From the NCBI GenBank assembly GCA_903889565.1, contig CAISYC010000061.1:124001-188000 (forward strand): DNA of 64,000 nucleotides. The letters are read 5' to 3'. Position numbers and translations under genes: made by a program. The notes below the pieces were generated by a model. The model did no database searches, was not told the DNA's origin, and saw only the letters and a program-made list of their open reading frames with translations. Source of the DNA: an uncultured beta proteobacterium. Lineage in GTDB: Bacteria > Pseudomonadota > Gammaproteobacteria > Burkholderiales > SG8-41. Shown here one piece after another: positions 1-8,160 of the stretch (position 1 is its first letter; every line of letters starts with the position of its first letter).

Positions 1-953
1 CCGAATCGTTCGCGCGCTGGGGCAACCTGAAGATCGTCATTCTCGCCCTGCTCGGCCTCACCGCCGGTCAGGCGGTGGTCTGGTATGCGGGGCAATTCTA
101 TGCGTTGTTCTTCCTGACGCAGACGCTGAAGGTCGATGCGCAAACTGCCAACCTGATGATCGCCGCATCGCTGATCATCGGCACGCCGTTCTTCATCGTG
201 TTCGGTTCGCTGTCGGACAGGATCGGCCGCAAACCGATCATCATGGCCGGCTGCCTGCTCGCGATGCTGACCTATTTCCCGATCTTCAAGGCGCTCACGC
301 AGTATGCGAATCCGGCGCTCGCAACTGCAATCGCGAAAGCGCCGGTGATCGTCGTCGCCGATCCCAACGAGTGCCACTTCCAGTTCAACCCGACCGGCAC
401 CGCCAAGTTCACCAGTTCCTGCGACGTTGCCAAGGCAGCACTGGTAGCACGCAGCGTGACCTATGACAACGAAGCGGCGCCCGCCGGCACCATTGCCAAG
501 GTCAAGTTCGGCGACCAGGTGGTCGAAGGCTATGCGGGCACCGATCCGGAGGCCAAGGCCAAGGGTGCGGAGTTCATCAAGCAGGTCAGCGCGCAATTGA
601 CCGCCGCGGGCTATCCGGCCAAGGCGGATAACAGCCAGATCAATTATCCGGTCGTGATCGTGCTGCTCGTCATTCTGGTGATCTATGTGACGATGGTCTA
701 CGGCCCGATTGCCGCCATGCTGGTGGAAATGTTCCCGACCAAAATCCGCTATACCTCGATGTCGCTGCCGTACCACATCGGCAACGGCTGGTTCGGCGGC
801 TTTTTGCCGACCACGGCGTTCGCGATCGTGGCCTACACCGGCGACATCTATAACGGACTGTGGTACCCGATCATCATTGCCGGCATGACCTTCGTGATCG
901 GCACCCTGTTCATCAAGGAAACGAAGGACGTCGACATTTACGCCCGCGATTGA
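1..953 (+). CDS. MFS transporter of the metabolite:H+ symporter (MHS) type, 3' part
   Basis: The frame is open from base 3 of the window, so the gene starts upstream; about 316 C-terminal residues are visible. Hydrophobic helices alternate with the MFS cytoplasmic motif 'GSLSDRIGRKPII', as in proline/betaine and dicarboxylate symporters of the MHS group. A hydrophilic segment of about 100 residues, between the helix ending near 'FPIFKALTQ' and the one starting near 'INYPVVIVLLV', is probably a periplasmic loop. It holds two cysteines ('NECHF', 'SSCDV') that could form a disulfide. The last helices ('YHIGNGWFGGFLPTT', 'YPIIIAGMTFVIGTLF') and the charged tail 'KETKDVDIYARD' are typical of the family end. 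Substrate unknown. A strong terminator follows, so it is the last gene of its unit. Confidence 0.85.
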   Translation, partial: ESFARWGNLKIVILALLGLTAGQAVVWYAGQFYALFFLTQTLKVDAQTANLMIAASLIIGTPFFIVFGSLSDRIGRKPIIMAGCLLAMLTYFPIFKALTQYANPALATAIAKAPVIVVADPNECHFQFNPTGTAKFTSSCDVAKAALVARSVTYDNEAAPAGTIAKVKFGDQVVEGYAGTDPEAKAKGAEFIKQVSAQLTAAGYPAKADNSQINYPVVIVLLVILVIYVTMVYGPIAAMLVEMFPTKIRYTSMSLPYHIGNGWFGGFLPTTAFAIVAYTGDIYNGLWYPIIIAGMTFVIGTLFIKETKDVDIYARD

Positions 954-992
954 ACATGGGGGACGGCATCGCACCGTCCGCCGCACCGTTCT

Positions 993-1029
993 AAAACGCC
1001 GTTACGCCAACTCCGGGTAACGGCGTTTT
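993..1029 (+). terminator. Rho-independent terminator after the MFS gene
   Basis: A perfect 13-bp stem, AAAACGCCGTTAC at 993-1005 and GTAACGGCGTTTT at 1017-1029, has an 11-nt loop and runs into a T tract. It lies 40 bases after the MFS stop codon. A smaller hairpin (GGACGG/CCGTCC, 961-979) comes just before it. Confidence 0.92.
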
Positions 1030-1091
1030 TTATTGCGCGGAACAAGGGGTATTGCGCCGCGCAGTCGCCGGTTGCATCATGACAGCCAACC

Positions 1092-1835
1092 ATGCGCATC
1101 TGCCTATTGAGCGATATCCACGCCAACCGCGAAGCGCTCGCCGCCTGCCTCGCCCACGCCAAAACCATCGGCACCGACCAGTTTGCCTTTCTCGGCGATC
1201 TCGTCGGCTATGGCGCCGATCCGGCATGGGTGGTCGATACCATCACGGGCTACTGCGAAACGGGCGCGATCTGCGTGCTCGGCAATCATGACGAGGCGGT
1301 ATTCACCGAAGCGCGTGCCGACATGCGGCCGGAAGCGCGCGCGGTGGTCGAGTGGACGCGCGCGCAACTCGATCAACGCCAGCGCGGGTTTCTCGAACAG
1401 CTGCCGTTGCAGGTCGAGCGCGACGGCATGCTGTTCGTGCACGCGAATGCGTGGGCACCCTCGCGCTGGGACTACATCGCGTCCCCGTTCGACGCGCGCA
1501 GCAGCATGGCGGCGACCACCTGCCGCCAGACCTTTTGCGGGCACGTGCATGAGCCGCAGCTTTATCACATGGGGGCCGACTGGCGCGCCGGCGCCTTCAC
1601 GCCGGTGGCGGGCACGCCGATTCCGCTCGGCGCGCAGCGGCGCTGGCTGGCCATCCCCGGTTCCGTCGGGCAACCGCGCGACGGCAATCCGGCCGCCTGC
1701 GCGGCGCTGTTCGATACCGCCAATCGCAGCCTGACCTACTACCGCGTGCCGTACGACGCCGCCGCCGCGGCGGCGAAAGTGCGCGCCGCGGGCCTGCCGC
1801 AAAATCTCGGCGCGCGACTGGAAGCCGGCCAATGA
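1092..1835 (+). CDS. Metallophosphoesterase (calcineurin-like, YfcE/MJ0936 type)
   Basis: A 247-residue soluble protein with the metallophosphoesterase motif series in order: 'LLSDIHANREAL' (D-x-H) at the N-terminus, 'FLGDLVGYGADP' (GD), 'VLGNHDEAV' (GNHD), 'LFVHANAW' and 'FCGHVHEPQ' (GHxH). These supply the two-metal site for phosphoester hydrolysis. The ATG at 1092 places the first motif where the family has it; no clear ribosome site precedes it. The stop is only 19 bases from the start of the kinase gene, so the two are probably co-transcribed. The pairing suggests opposed or linked roles in signalling, but the substrate (phosphoprotein, nucleotide or other) cannot be told. Confidence 0.85.
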   Translation: MRICLLSDIHANREALAACLAHAKTIGTDQFAFLGDLVGYGADPAWVVDTITGYCETGAICVLGNHDEAVFTEARADMRPEARAVVEWTRAQLDQRQRGFLEQLPLQVERDGMLFVHANAWAPSRWDYIASPFDARSSMAATTCRQTFCGHVHEPQLYHMGADWRAGAFTPVAGTPIPLGAQRRWLAIPGSVGQPRDGNPAACAALFDTANRSLTYYRVPYDAAAAAAKVRAAGLPQNLGARLEAGQ

Positions 1836-1854
1836 AACCGCGGGTCTGTTGAGC

Positions 1855-3267
1855 ATGGCCCGCGCAGCGCTCGCCGCCGGCAGCGTGATCGACGGCTTTC
1901 GGCTCGAAGAAATCGCCTATCGCGGCGGCATGGCCACGTTGTGGCGCGTGACGCACGCGGACATGGCCGCGCCGCTGGTGATGAAAGTGCCGCGCCTCGA
2001 ATACGGCGAGGATGCTGCCGCCATCGTCGGTTTCGAAGTCGAGCAGATGATCATGCCGTCGTTGTCAGGCACCCACGTGCCGCGCTTCGTTGCCGCCGGC
2101 GACTTCACCACAATGCCCTATATCGTGATGGAATTCATCAACGGGCCCTCGCTGCGCGCGCGTATCGACCACGCGCCGCTGGCGCCGGAGGAGGTTGCCG
2201 CAGTCGGCGCGAAAGTTGCCACCGCGCTGCATCAACTGCACCGGCAGAACGTCATTCACCTCGACCTCAAACCGAGCAGCGTATTGTTCCGCGCCAATGG
2301 CGACGCCGTGCTGATCGACTACGGCCTTGCTCATCACAATCAACTGCCGGACCTGCTGGCGGAACAATTTCGCCTGCCGCTCGGCACCGGCCCGTATATG
2401 TCGCCGGAGCAGATTTACGGCGTGCGCAACGATGCGCGCAGCGATCTTTTCGCGCTCGGCGTCACGCTGTATTTTCTCGCCACCGGCGAGCGCCCCTTCG
2501 GCAATCCGACCTCGATTGCAGGGCTGCGCAAACGCCTGTATCAGAATCCGCCGCCGCCGGCCGCGTTGCGCCCGGGCTTTCCGCCGTGGCTGCAGGAAAT
2601 CATCCTGCACTGCCTTGAGGTCGATCCGGCGCGGCGCTACAACACGGCCGCCCAGGTCGCCTTCGATCTGCAGCATCCGCAGGAGGTTGTGCTGAGCGAA
2701 CGCGCGGCGCGCACCGCGCGCGACGGTATCGCAGACCGCCTGCGCAGCTGGCTGGGTTCTTTCGGCGCCGGCCGCGTCGTGCACAGCAGTGTTGCCGACC
2801 ACCTTGCCGCGGCACCCATCGTCATGGTCGCGGTCGATCTGATGCCCGGCATGGAAGCGCTCGGCGAGGCACTGCAGCGGGCGACGCGGCGCGTGCTGGC
2901 GGCGGACGCCGGCGCGCGCTTGAGCTGCGTGTCGGTGCTCAAAACCTCGCGCATTGCGATCGACAGCAACGTCGATGCGGAGGGCCGCAATCTGCATGTG
3001 CAGCGCTTGGTCGAACTCAAGCATTGGGCGCGCGCGCTCGGCCTCGAACCCGCGCGCGTTACCTTTCACGTGCTTGAAGCGCCGGACCCGGCGGCGGCGC
3101 TGGTCGAATACGCGCACGCTAATCAGGTCGATCACATCGTGGTCGGCGCGCGCGCCAGTTCGGCGGTACGGCGTTTTCTCGGCAGCGTGTCGTCGCGCGT
3201 CGTCGCCGAGGCGCCATGCACGGTCACCGTGGTGCGTGTTGCCCACAACGAACGCGATGCCGGATAA
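1855..3267 (+). CDS. Ser/Thr protein kinase fused to a universal stress protein domain
   Basis: About 470 residues. Residues 1-270 form a Hanks-type kinase: a glycine-rich loop region ('YRGGMATLWRV'), the ATP-binding Lys in 'LVMKVPR', the catalytic loop 'VIHLDLKPSS' (Asp near 137), 'LIDYGLAH' in place of DFG (Asp 155), and 'GPYMSPEQ' in the activation segment. After a linker, residues from about 322 to 466 form a Usp domain ('IVMVAVDLMP' to 'VTVVRV') with an ATP-loop-like 'GARASSAVRRFLGS'. There is no transmembrane helix, unlike PASTA kinases. ATG 1855 was chosen over a TTG six bases earlier. It follows the phosphoesterase gene closely. Kinase activity is inferred from intact catalytic residues; the target is unknown. 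Confidence 0.85.
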   Translation: MARAALAAGSVIDGFRLEEIAYRGGMATLWRVTHADMAAPLVMKVPRLEYGEDAAAIVGFEVEQMIMPSLSGTHVPRFVAAGDFTTMPYIVMEFINGPSLRARIDHAPLAPEEVAAVGAKVATALHQLHRQNVIHLDLKPSSVLFRANGDAVLIDYGLAHHNQLPDLLAEQFRLPLGTGPYMSPEQIYGVRNDARSDLFALGVTLYFLATGERPFGNPTSIAGLRKRLYQNPPPPAALRPGFPPWLQEIILHCLEVDPARRYNTAAQVAFDLQHPQEVVLSERAARTARDGIADRLRSWLGSFGAGRVVHSSVADHLAAAPIVMVAVDLMPGMEALGEALQRATRRVLAADAGARLSCVSVLKTSRIAIDSNVDAEGRNLHVQRLVELKHWARALGLEPARVTFHVLEAPDPAAALVEYAHANQVDHIVVGARASSAVRRFLGSVSSRVVAEAPCTVTVVRVAHNERDAG

Positions 3268-3273
3268 ATGCGG

Positions 3274-4260
3274 TTACTTCGCGGCGGCCTGCTGCGAGCC
3301 GGCGGCGGCGCGCAGCAGGCGGTCATTGACCGCCGACCACGCGAGGTCCTTCGGCGGCTGTTCAACCAGAATGGCTTCACAACCGGCGGCGTCGAGCGCG
3401 CGCAAATTGGCGTAGAGATCGTGCGCATAGCCAACCGCATCGGCCGGCGCCGCAATCCAAACGATGCCGTCGAGCAGCGGCTGCAAGGCGCTGCGTGCGA
3501 GTACGGCGACGCGCTTGCCCTGTTTCGCCAGCGTCGCCGCCAGTTCGAGCAAGAGATCGGACTCGAGCAGCAACAACGTCGTCGCCGGCGCGTAATGCGC
3601 GGCGAGCGCGCCGGATACACGTGGCGCGTCGGCGCGCGGCGCCTGCACTGCGCTGCCGGCGACCGCTTCGATTTCGCGCACCGACAGTTGCCCCGGCCGC
3701 AGCAGCACCGGTTGTGCGCCGCCGGCGTCGATGATAGTCGATTCGATGCCGATCTCGCTGGCGCCGCCGTCGAGCACGTAGTCAACGCGCTCGCCAAGTT
3801 CCTGCGCAACGTGCTGCGCCGTGGTCGTGCTGACACGACCGAAGCGGTTGGCCGAGGGCGCGGCAATGCCGCCGCCGAACGCCTCGAGCAAGGCCTGCGC
3901 AACCGGGTGCGACGGCACGCGCAGCCCCACCGTGTCCTGTCCGCCGGTGACAAAATCGCCGACGCCGGCGGCGCGGCGCAGGATCAGCGTCAACGGGCCG
4001 GGCCAGAAGCGGGCGGCGAGTTTTTGTGCCAGTGGCGTAACGTCGCTGGACCACTCCGCGAGTTGCGCAGCGCCGGCCAGATGCACGATGACCGGATGAT
4101 TGCTCGGCCGGCCTTTGGCCGCATAAATGCGGCCCACCGCTTGCGGGCTTCGCGCATCGGCGCCCAGTCCGTAGACCGTTTCGGTTGGAAAGGCGACGAG
4201 TCCGCCGCGTTTCAGTATCGCTACTGCGTGCGCGATGTCACGCCCGATTGCTACCGCCAT
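3274..4260 (-). CDS. tsaC: L-threonylcarbamoyladenylate synthase (TsaC/Sua5)
   Basis: A 328-residue Sua5-type enzyme that makes threonylcarbamoyl-AMP from threonine, bicarbonate and ATP for the t6A37 modification of ANN-decoding tRNAs. The YrdC domain (about 1-200) shows 'GGLVAFPTETVYGLGADA', 'IYAAKGRPSNHPVIVHL' and 'RVPSHPVAQALL'. A C-terminal Sua5 domain of about 110 residues begins with 'APRVSGALAAHYAPATTL', as in the long bacterial form rather than short E. coli TsaC. It is last in the purE-purC-dcd-tsaC series, 19 bases after the previous gene, and converges on the kinase gene with only 6 bases between stops. tsaC at the end of a pur gene series is common in betaproteobacteria. Confidence 0.93.
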   Translation of the reverse strand: MAVAIGRDIAHAVAILKRGGLVAFPTETVYGLGADARSPQAVGRIYAAKGRPSNHPVIVHLAGAAQLAEWSSDVTPLAQKLAARFWPGPLTLILRRAAGVGDFVTGGQDTVGLRVPSHPVAQALLEAFGGGIAAPSANRFGRVSTTTAQHVAQELGERVDYVLDGGASEIGIESTIIDAGGAQPVLLRPGQLSVREIEAVAGSAVQAPRADAPRVSGALAAHYAPATTLLLLESDLLLELAATLAKQGKRVAVLARSALQPLLDGIVWIAAPADAVGYAHDLYANLRALDAAGCEAILVEQPPKDLAWSAVNDRLLRAAAGSQQAAAK

Positions 4261-4279
4261 GAAAATGCGCCGCGCCGGC

Positions 4280-5455
4280 TCAGGCGGCAGACACCGGCTT
4301 GAACTGCTTGGCCAGCGCCAGGCCCTGCCGCTGGTACGAGGAGCCGATGTTCACGCCGTAAATTTTTTCCGGCACGCCGAGCAAACGATCATAAATCAGC
4401 CGGCCGACGTCCTGACCGTGTTCGATCAGGAAGGGCACATCGTGCGAACGCACTTCAAGCACCGCGCGCGTGCCGGCGATGTCGTTTTCACCATAGCCGA
4501 AACCCGGATCGAAAAATCCCGCGTAGTGAATGCGGAACTCGCCGACCGAGGGATCGTACGGCACCATCGACGCCGCGTAGTTCGGCGGCACGCGGATCAG
4601 TTCGCGCGAAGCCAGAATATAGAAATCGTCGGGGTTCAACACCAGGCCGCGCGACGGCGTGCGGGTAATCGGCTCCCAGAATTCGAGCGTGTCGTAGTGT
4701 GCGATCTTTGAAAGATCGACCAGCGGCGCGTGATTCTTTGCGCGGTAACCGACGATGCCGTCGGCGACGCTGCCCTCGAGATCGACCGAAATCCACAACC
4801 CGTCCTTGATCACTGCGGCCTGCGGACCGTCAGCCTCCAGATAAACCAGCGGTTCGCTCTGGTCGAGTTGGCCGAGTTTGGTGTCGGACGGCGGCGGCTT
4901 GCCGCGCACGAAACGGATCTGGTTCAGGCGCGCACCCTGCTGCAGCAGAATGCTGAACGTGCGCGGCACTACTTCAAGATAAAGCTTGCCGCGATAACCC
5001 TCGCGCACACCCTCGAACTCATTACCGTTGTCGGTGATCAGGCGCGTAAAGATGTCGAGCCGGCCGGTGGTGCTTTTCGGATTGGCCTTGCCGGATATGC
5101 CCGCCGGCAGCTTCAACTCTTCCATCAGCTCGACGATATAGACGCAGCCCTTTTCCAGCACGGTCGGGTTGGTCAGATCGATTTCGTGCATTTTCAGGCG
5201 CTCGATCTTCGACGCCACGGTCGCGCTGCCGGGAAGAAAACTTGCGCGCACACGCCACGCCTTTGGGCCGAGACGCAAATCGAGACTTGCCGGCTGCACT
5301 TGCGCGCGCTCGACCGCCGCCGCCGCCTTGATGCGGCCGCCGTCGATCAGGCGGCAGATCTCCTGAAAAGGCAGAATGCCGGTGGTGGCTTCCGCCGTAT
5401 ACGGCTTGAGATCTTTCTCAAGCTCCGGAAAAAGTGCGCCGATGTCGCGTTTCAT
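4280..5455 (-). CDS. dcd: Double-length 2'-deoxycytidine 5'-triphosphate deaminase (tandem Dcd/dUTPase fold)
   Basis: A 391-residue protein, about twice the size of E. coli Dcd (193). The N-terminal half carries Dcd signatures: 'QPASLDLRLG', 'KANPKSTTGRLDIFTR' (nucleotide loop) and 'YRGKLYLEVVPRTF'. The C-terminal half repeats the fold: 'GEFRIHYAGFFDPGFG', 'AVLEVRSHDVPFLIEHGQ' and 'GRLIYDRL'. Long proteins of this kind are annotated as dCTP deaminases in alphaproteobacteria and some betaproteobacteria. Expected role: dCTP to dUTP, for thymidylate supply. It lies 16 bases after purC, where purK is often found, and 19 bases before tsaC. Whether both halves are catalytic is not evident. Confidence 0.82.
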   Translation of the reverse strand: MKRDIGALFPELEKDLKPYTAEATTGILPFQEICRLIDGGRIKAAAAVERAQVQPASLDLRLGPKAWRVRASFLPGSATVASKIERLKMHEIDLTNPTVLEKGCVYIVELMEELKLPAGISGKANPKSTTGRLDIFTRLITDNGNEFEGVREGYRGKLYLEVVPRTFSILLQQGARLNQIRFVRGKPPPSDTKLGQLDQSEPLVYLEADGPQAAVIKDGLWISVDLEGSVADGIVGYRAKNHAPLVDLSKIAHYDTLEFWEPITRTPSRGLVLNPDDFYILASRELIRVPPNYAASMVPYDPSVGEFRIHYAGFFDPGFGYGENDIAGTRAVLEVRSHDVPFLIEHGQDVGRLIYDRLLGVPEKIYGVNIGSSYQRQGLALAKQFKPVSAA

Positions 5456-5471
5456 GACTGGCGCGCGCCGT

Positions 5472-6356
5472 TCATTGGCTCAGCAGTGTGAGCACTTCGC
5501 GGTACTTGGCCGAGGTCTTGGCCAGCACTTCGGCCGGCACTTTCGGCGCCGGCGGCTTCTTGTTCCAGGGCTGCGTCTCCAGCCAGTCGCGCACGATCTG
5601 CTTGTCGAACGACGGCGGGCTGATGCCGGTGCGGTATTCCGATGCAGGCCAGAAACGCGACGAATCCGGCGTGAGAATTTCATCGATCAGATGCAGCTTG
5701 CCGGCGGCGTCGAGGCCGAACTCAAACTTGGTGTCGGCGATGATGATGCCGCGCGTGGCGGCGAAGGCAGCCGCTTCGCTGTAGAGCCGGATCGACACGT
5801 CGCGCACCTTCGCCGCCATCTCGGCGCCGACGATCCTGCCGGCCTCTTCAAACGAAATGTTTTCGTCGTGCTGGCCCGCCGGCGCCTTGGTCGCCGGGGT
5901 AAAGATGACTTGCGGCAGCTTCTCGGCTTCTTTCAGCCCCGCAGGCAGCTTGATGCCGCAGACGCTGCCGGTCTTCTGATAATCCTTCCAGCCCGAGCCG
6001 ATGATATAGCCGCGCACCACCGCTTCGATCATCAAGGGTTTGAATTTATGCACCACCATCGCGCGACCCGCGACCTGATCGCGCTCGTTCGCCGCCACCA
6101 CGGTTTCCGGTGCGATGCCGGTCAGGTGGTTCGAAATCACGTGGCCGAGTTTCTTGAACCAGTAGTACGACATTTCGGTCAGCACCGCGCCCTTGCCCGG
6201 GATCGGATCCGTGAGGATGACGTCGAAAGCGGACAGGCGGTCGGTCTGCACCACCAGCAGCTTGTCGTCGCCGACGGCGTAGAGATCGCGCACCTTGCCG
6301 CGATGGAGAAAAGGCAGGCTCTTCAGATTGGTTTCTAGTATCGCGTCGTTCGCCAC
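5472..6356 (-). CDS. purC: SAICAR synthetase (phosphoribosylaminoimidazole-succinocarboxamide synthase)
   Basis: A 294-residue enzyme joining CAIR and aspartate with ATP in purine synthesis. Signatures: '[19 protein letters not shown]' (ATP loop), '[18 protein letters not shown]', '[15 protein letters not shown]' and '[12 protein letters not shown]'. The length fits the yeast-like/betaproteobacterial form, which is longer than E. coli PurC (237). GTG at 6356 is the start that keeps the conserved N-terminus ('[19 protein letters not shown]'). It lies 43 bases after purE on the same strand and is very likely co-transcribed with it. Confidence 0.95.
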   Translation of the reverse strand: MANDAILETNLKSLPFLHRGKVRDLYAVGDDKLLVVQTDRLSAFDVILTDPIPGKGAVLTEMSYYWFKKLGHVISNHLTGIAPETVVAANERDQVAGRAMVVHKFKPLMIEAVVRGYIIGSGWKDYQKTGSVCGIKLPAGLKEAEKLPQVIFTPATKAPAGQHDENISFEEAGRIVGAEMAAKVRDVSIRLYSEAAAFAATRGIIIADTKFEFGLDAAGKLHLIDEILTPDSSRFWPASEYRTGISPPSFDKQIVRDWLETQPWNKKPPAPKVPAEVLAKTSAKYREVLTLLSQ

Positions 6357-6399
6357 AGGTCTAGTCCTTGCCGGAAATTAAGGTTGTCATTGCGCCGTT

Positions 6400-6888
6400 T
6401 CACTCGGGCAGTTTGGCGTTTTTGACCGCCTCGGTCTGTTTGCGACGGAACGCGCCAAGCTTTTCGGCCAGCGCCTTGTCCGCCAGCGCCAGCATCGCCA
6501 CCGCAAACAATCCGGCGTTGGCCGAACCGGCGTCGCCGATGGCGAAGGTCGCCACCGGAATGCCCTTGGGCATCTGCACCATCGACAGCAGCGAATCGAG
6601 GCCCTGCAGATGTTTCGACGGCATCGGCACCGCCAGCACCGGCAAGGCGGTTTTCGCCGCCACCACGCCGGCGAGATGAGCAGCACCACCGGCGCCGGCG
6701 ATGAAGCATTGTGCGCCGTTCTTCTCGCATTCTTCGATCCACTCGATCAGCAGGTCGGGCGAACGATGGGCCGACAGGGCGCGCGCGTCGTAACCGACGC
6801 CGAAGTCCTTGAGCTGCTGGGCGGCGTGTTTCATCACGTCCCAATCGCTGGTGCTGCCCATGACAATACCGACAGAAATCTTGCCCAC
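6400..6888 (-). CDS. purE: N5-carboxyaminoimidazole ribonucleotide mutase
   Basis: A 162-residue class I PurE that converts N5-CAIR to CAIR. Motifs: 'VGIVMGSTSDWDVMKHAA', 'ALSAHRSPDLLIEW' (catalytic His) and 'AGAGGAAHLAGVVAAKT'. GTG 6888 is the start that retains the first beta strand. Class I PurE normally needs PurK to supply N5-CAIR, and purK is not next to it or elsewhere in this window. First gene of the purE-purC-dcd-tsaC unit; a candidate -10 lies about 37 bases upstream. Confidence 0.95.
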   Translation of the reverse strand: MGKISVGIVMGSTSDWDVMKHAAQQLKDFGVGYDARALSAHRSPDLLIEWIEECEKNGAQCFIAGAGGAAHLAGVVAAKTALPVLAVPMPSKHLQGLDSLLSMVQMPKGIPVATFAIGDAGSANAGLFAVAMLALADKALAEKLGAFRRKQTEAVKNAKLPE

Positions 6889-6924
6889 GTTTGTGCCACC
6901 CCGGGAACGTTAAACGAAGCCGCC

Positions 6925-6930
6925 ATTTTA
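6925..6930 (-). promoter_or_regulatory. Candidate -10 box of the purE operon
   Basis: On the minus strand the hexamer reads TAAAAT (five of six matches to the sigma70 -10). It would give a leader of roughly 30 bases before the purE GTG. No convincing -35 is seen at 16-18 bases upstream. No PurR-type palindrome was recognised. Confidence 0.4.
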
Positions 6931-7045
6931 ACGTATCCGCATGCACTGGCCACCACCAAGGCAGCGGGGTTTTTGGCGCGCAAGCGTTTGCCGGCGCGCA
7001 GCATGCGCAATTCCCGGTCAGCGCGAAACCTGCGTCAACGCTTGA

Positions 7046-7074
7046 TTGTAGGCGCTTGGCCCTGCTGCTAAAAT
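7046..7074 (+). promoter_or_regulatory. Candidate sigma70 promoter for the 7.2-15 kb catabolic operon
   Basis: TTGTAG (7046-7051) and TAAAAT (7069-7074) are separated by exactly 17 bases; the -10 matches five of six and the -35 three of six. Transcription from here would give a leader of about 110 bases before the Bug receptor at 7192. This lies inside the 303-base purE-Bug divergent region, which otherwise holds only the purE promoter candidate and the hairpin at 7161-7185. Confidence 0.45.
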
Positions 7075-7160
7075 TCCCCTCAGGAATCGGGTTGCTGCAA
7101 CAGCCGACGCAGCGGCAGGATAAGCCGTGCAGCGCCCTTAAAAACCTTTCAACCAGCCCT

Positions 7161-7185
7161 GTTCGCGGCACTCAAGGCCGCGAAC
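7161..7185 (+). promoter_or_regulatory. Leader hairpin directly before the Bug receptor start
   Basis: A perfect 9-bp stem, GTTCGCGGC (7161-7169) with GCCGCGAAC (7177-7185), has a 7-base loop. It ends six bases before the ATG at 7192, and no Shine-Dalgarno sequence is visible there. The structure would occupy the ribosome-binding region of the transcript, so an effect on translation is plausible but not shown. Confidence 0.5.
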
Positions 7186-7191
7186 CGCACC

Positions 7192-8154
7192 ATGTCCAGA
7201 CTTCGTTCCGCCGGCGCCATGGCGCTGGCGCTAATGTCTTCCGCCGCCATTGCGCAAATCTATCCGTCGAAACCGGTGCGGGTGGTGGTGTCGTTTCCGG
7301 CAGGCGCCGGCGTCGATATCGTCGCGCGCATTGTGATGCCGCGGCTGGCCGATGCGCTCGGCCAGTCGTTCGTCATCGACAACCGATCGGGGGCTTCCGG
7401 CAATCTGGGTTCCGAGGTGGCCGCTCACGCGCCGCCCGACGGTTACACGTTGCTGTTCACGCCGGCTTCGGTCGCCAGCAGTCAGGCGCTCTACAGCAAG
7501 CTTAACTACAGCCTCACCAAAGACCTGGAGCCGATTTCGATGGTGGCGGCGGCGGCTTTTGTGCTGGTAGTCCATCCTTCGCTGCCGGTGAAAAACGTCA
7601 AGGAACTGATCGCGATGGCGAAAGCCAAACCCGGCCAGCTCATGTACGCCTCGACCGGCAACGGCGGCAGTCCCCACCTGGCCACCGAAATGTTCAAGCA
7701 GCAGGCGCAGATCGACATCACGCACATTCCCTACAAGGGCACGCCGCCGGCGGTCACCGATCTGATCGCCGGTCAGGTGTCGATGATGTTTGCCAACACG
7801 CTGTCGGTGCTGCCCTATGTGAATTCCGGACGTCTGCGCGCGCTGGCAATCAGCAGCGCCAAACGCAGCGCCGCGGCGCCGGGCATTCCGACTATCGCTG
7901 AAACCGGCATGCCGGGTTTTGATTCGGTGACATGGTTCGGCGTGCTGGCACCTGCCGGCACGCCGCGCGAAATCGTCGGCAAACTGGGTGCCGAATTGCG
8001 CCGCATCGCGCAATCCAGGGCGGTTGCCGACCAGTTGATTGCGCAAGGCGCCGATCCCATCGGCAGCTCCGCCGAGGAATTCGCCGCCCGCATCAAATCC
8101 GACATCGCCAAATGGGCCGTCATCATCAAGACGGCCGGCATCAAGGCCGAGTAA
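7192..8154 (+). CDS. Bug/TctC-family periplasmic solute receptor
   Basis: 320 residues. The N-terminus 'MSRLRSAGAMALALMSSAAIAQ' is a Sec signal peptide. The mature part begins 'IYPSKPVRVVVSFPAGAG', the usual Bug opening, followed by 'VDIVARIVMPRLADALGQ', 'VIDNRSGASGNLGSE' and 'ITHIPYKGTPPAVTDLI'. Bug proteins bind carboxylates and other small solutes with a two-lobe clamp and, in classical cases, feed TctAB. No membrane components lie next to it. It opens a tight series with two MmgE/PrpD genes (6 bases to the next). The ligand cannot be predicted. Confidence 0.92.
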   Translation: MSRLRSAGAMALALMSSAAIAQIYPSKPVRVVVSFPAGAGVDIVARIVMPRLADALGQSFVIDNRSGASGNLGSEVAAHAPPDGYTLLFTPASVASSQALYSKLNYSLTKDLEPISMVAAAAFVLVVHPSLPVKNVKELIAMAKAKPGQLMYASTGNGGSPHLATEMFKQQAQIDITHIPYKGTPPAVTDLIAGQVSMMFANTLSVLPYVNSGRLRALAISSAKRSAAAPGIPTIAETGMPGFDSVTWFGVLAPAGTPREIVGKLGAELRRIAQSRAVADQLIAQGADPIGSSAEEFAARIKSDIAKWAVIIKTAGIKAE

Positions 8155-8160
8155 AGCGGA

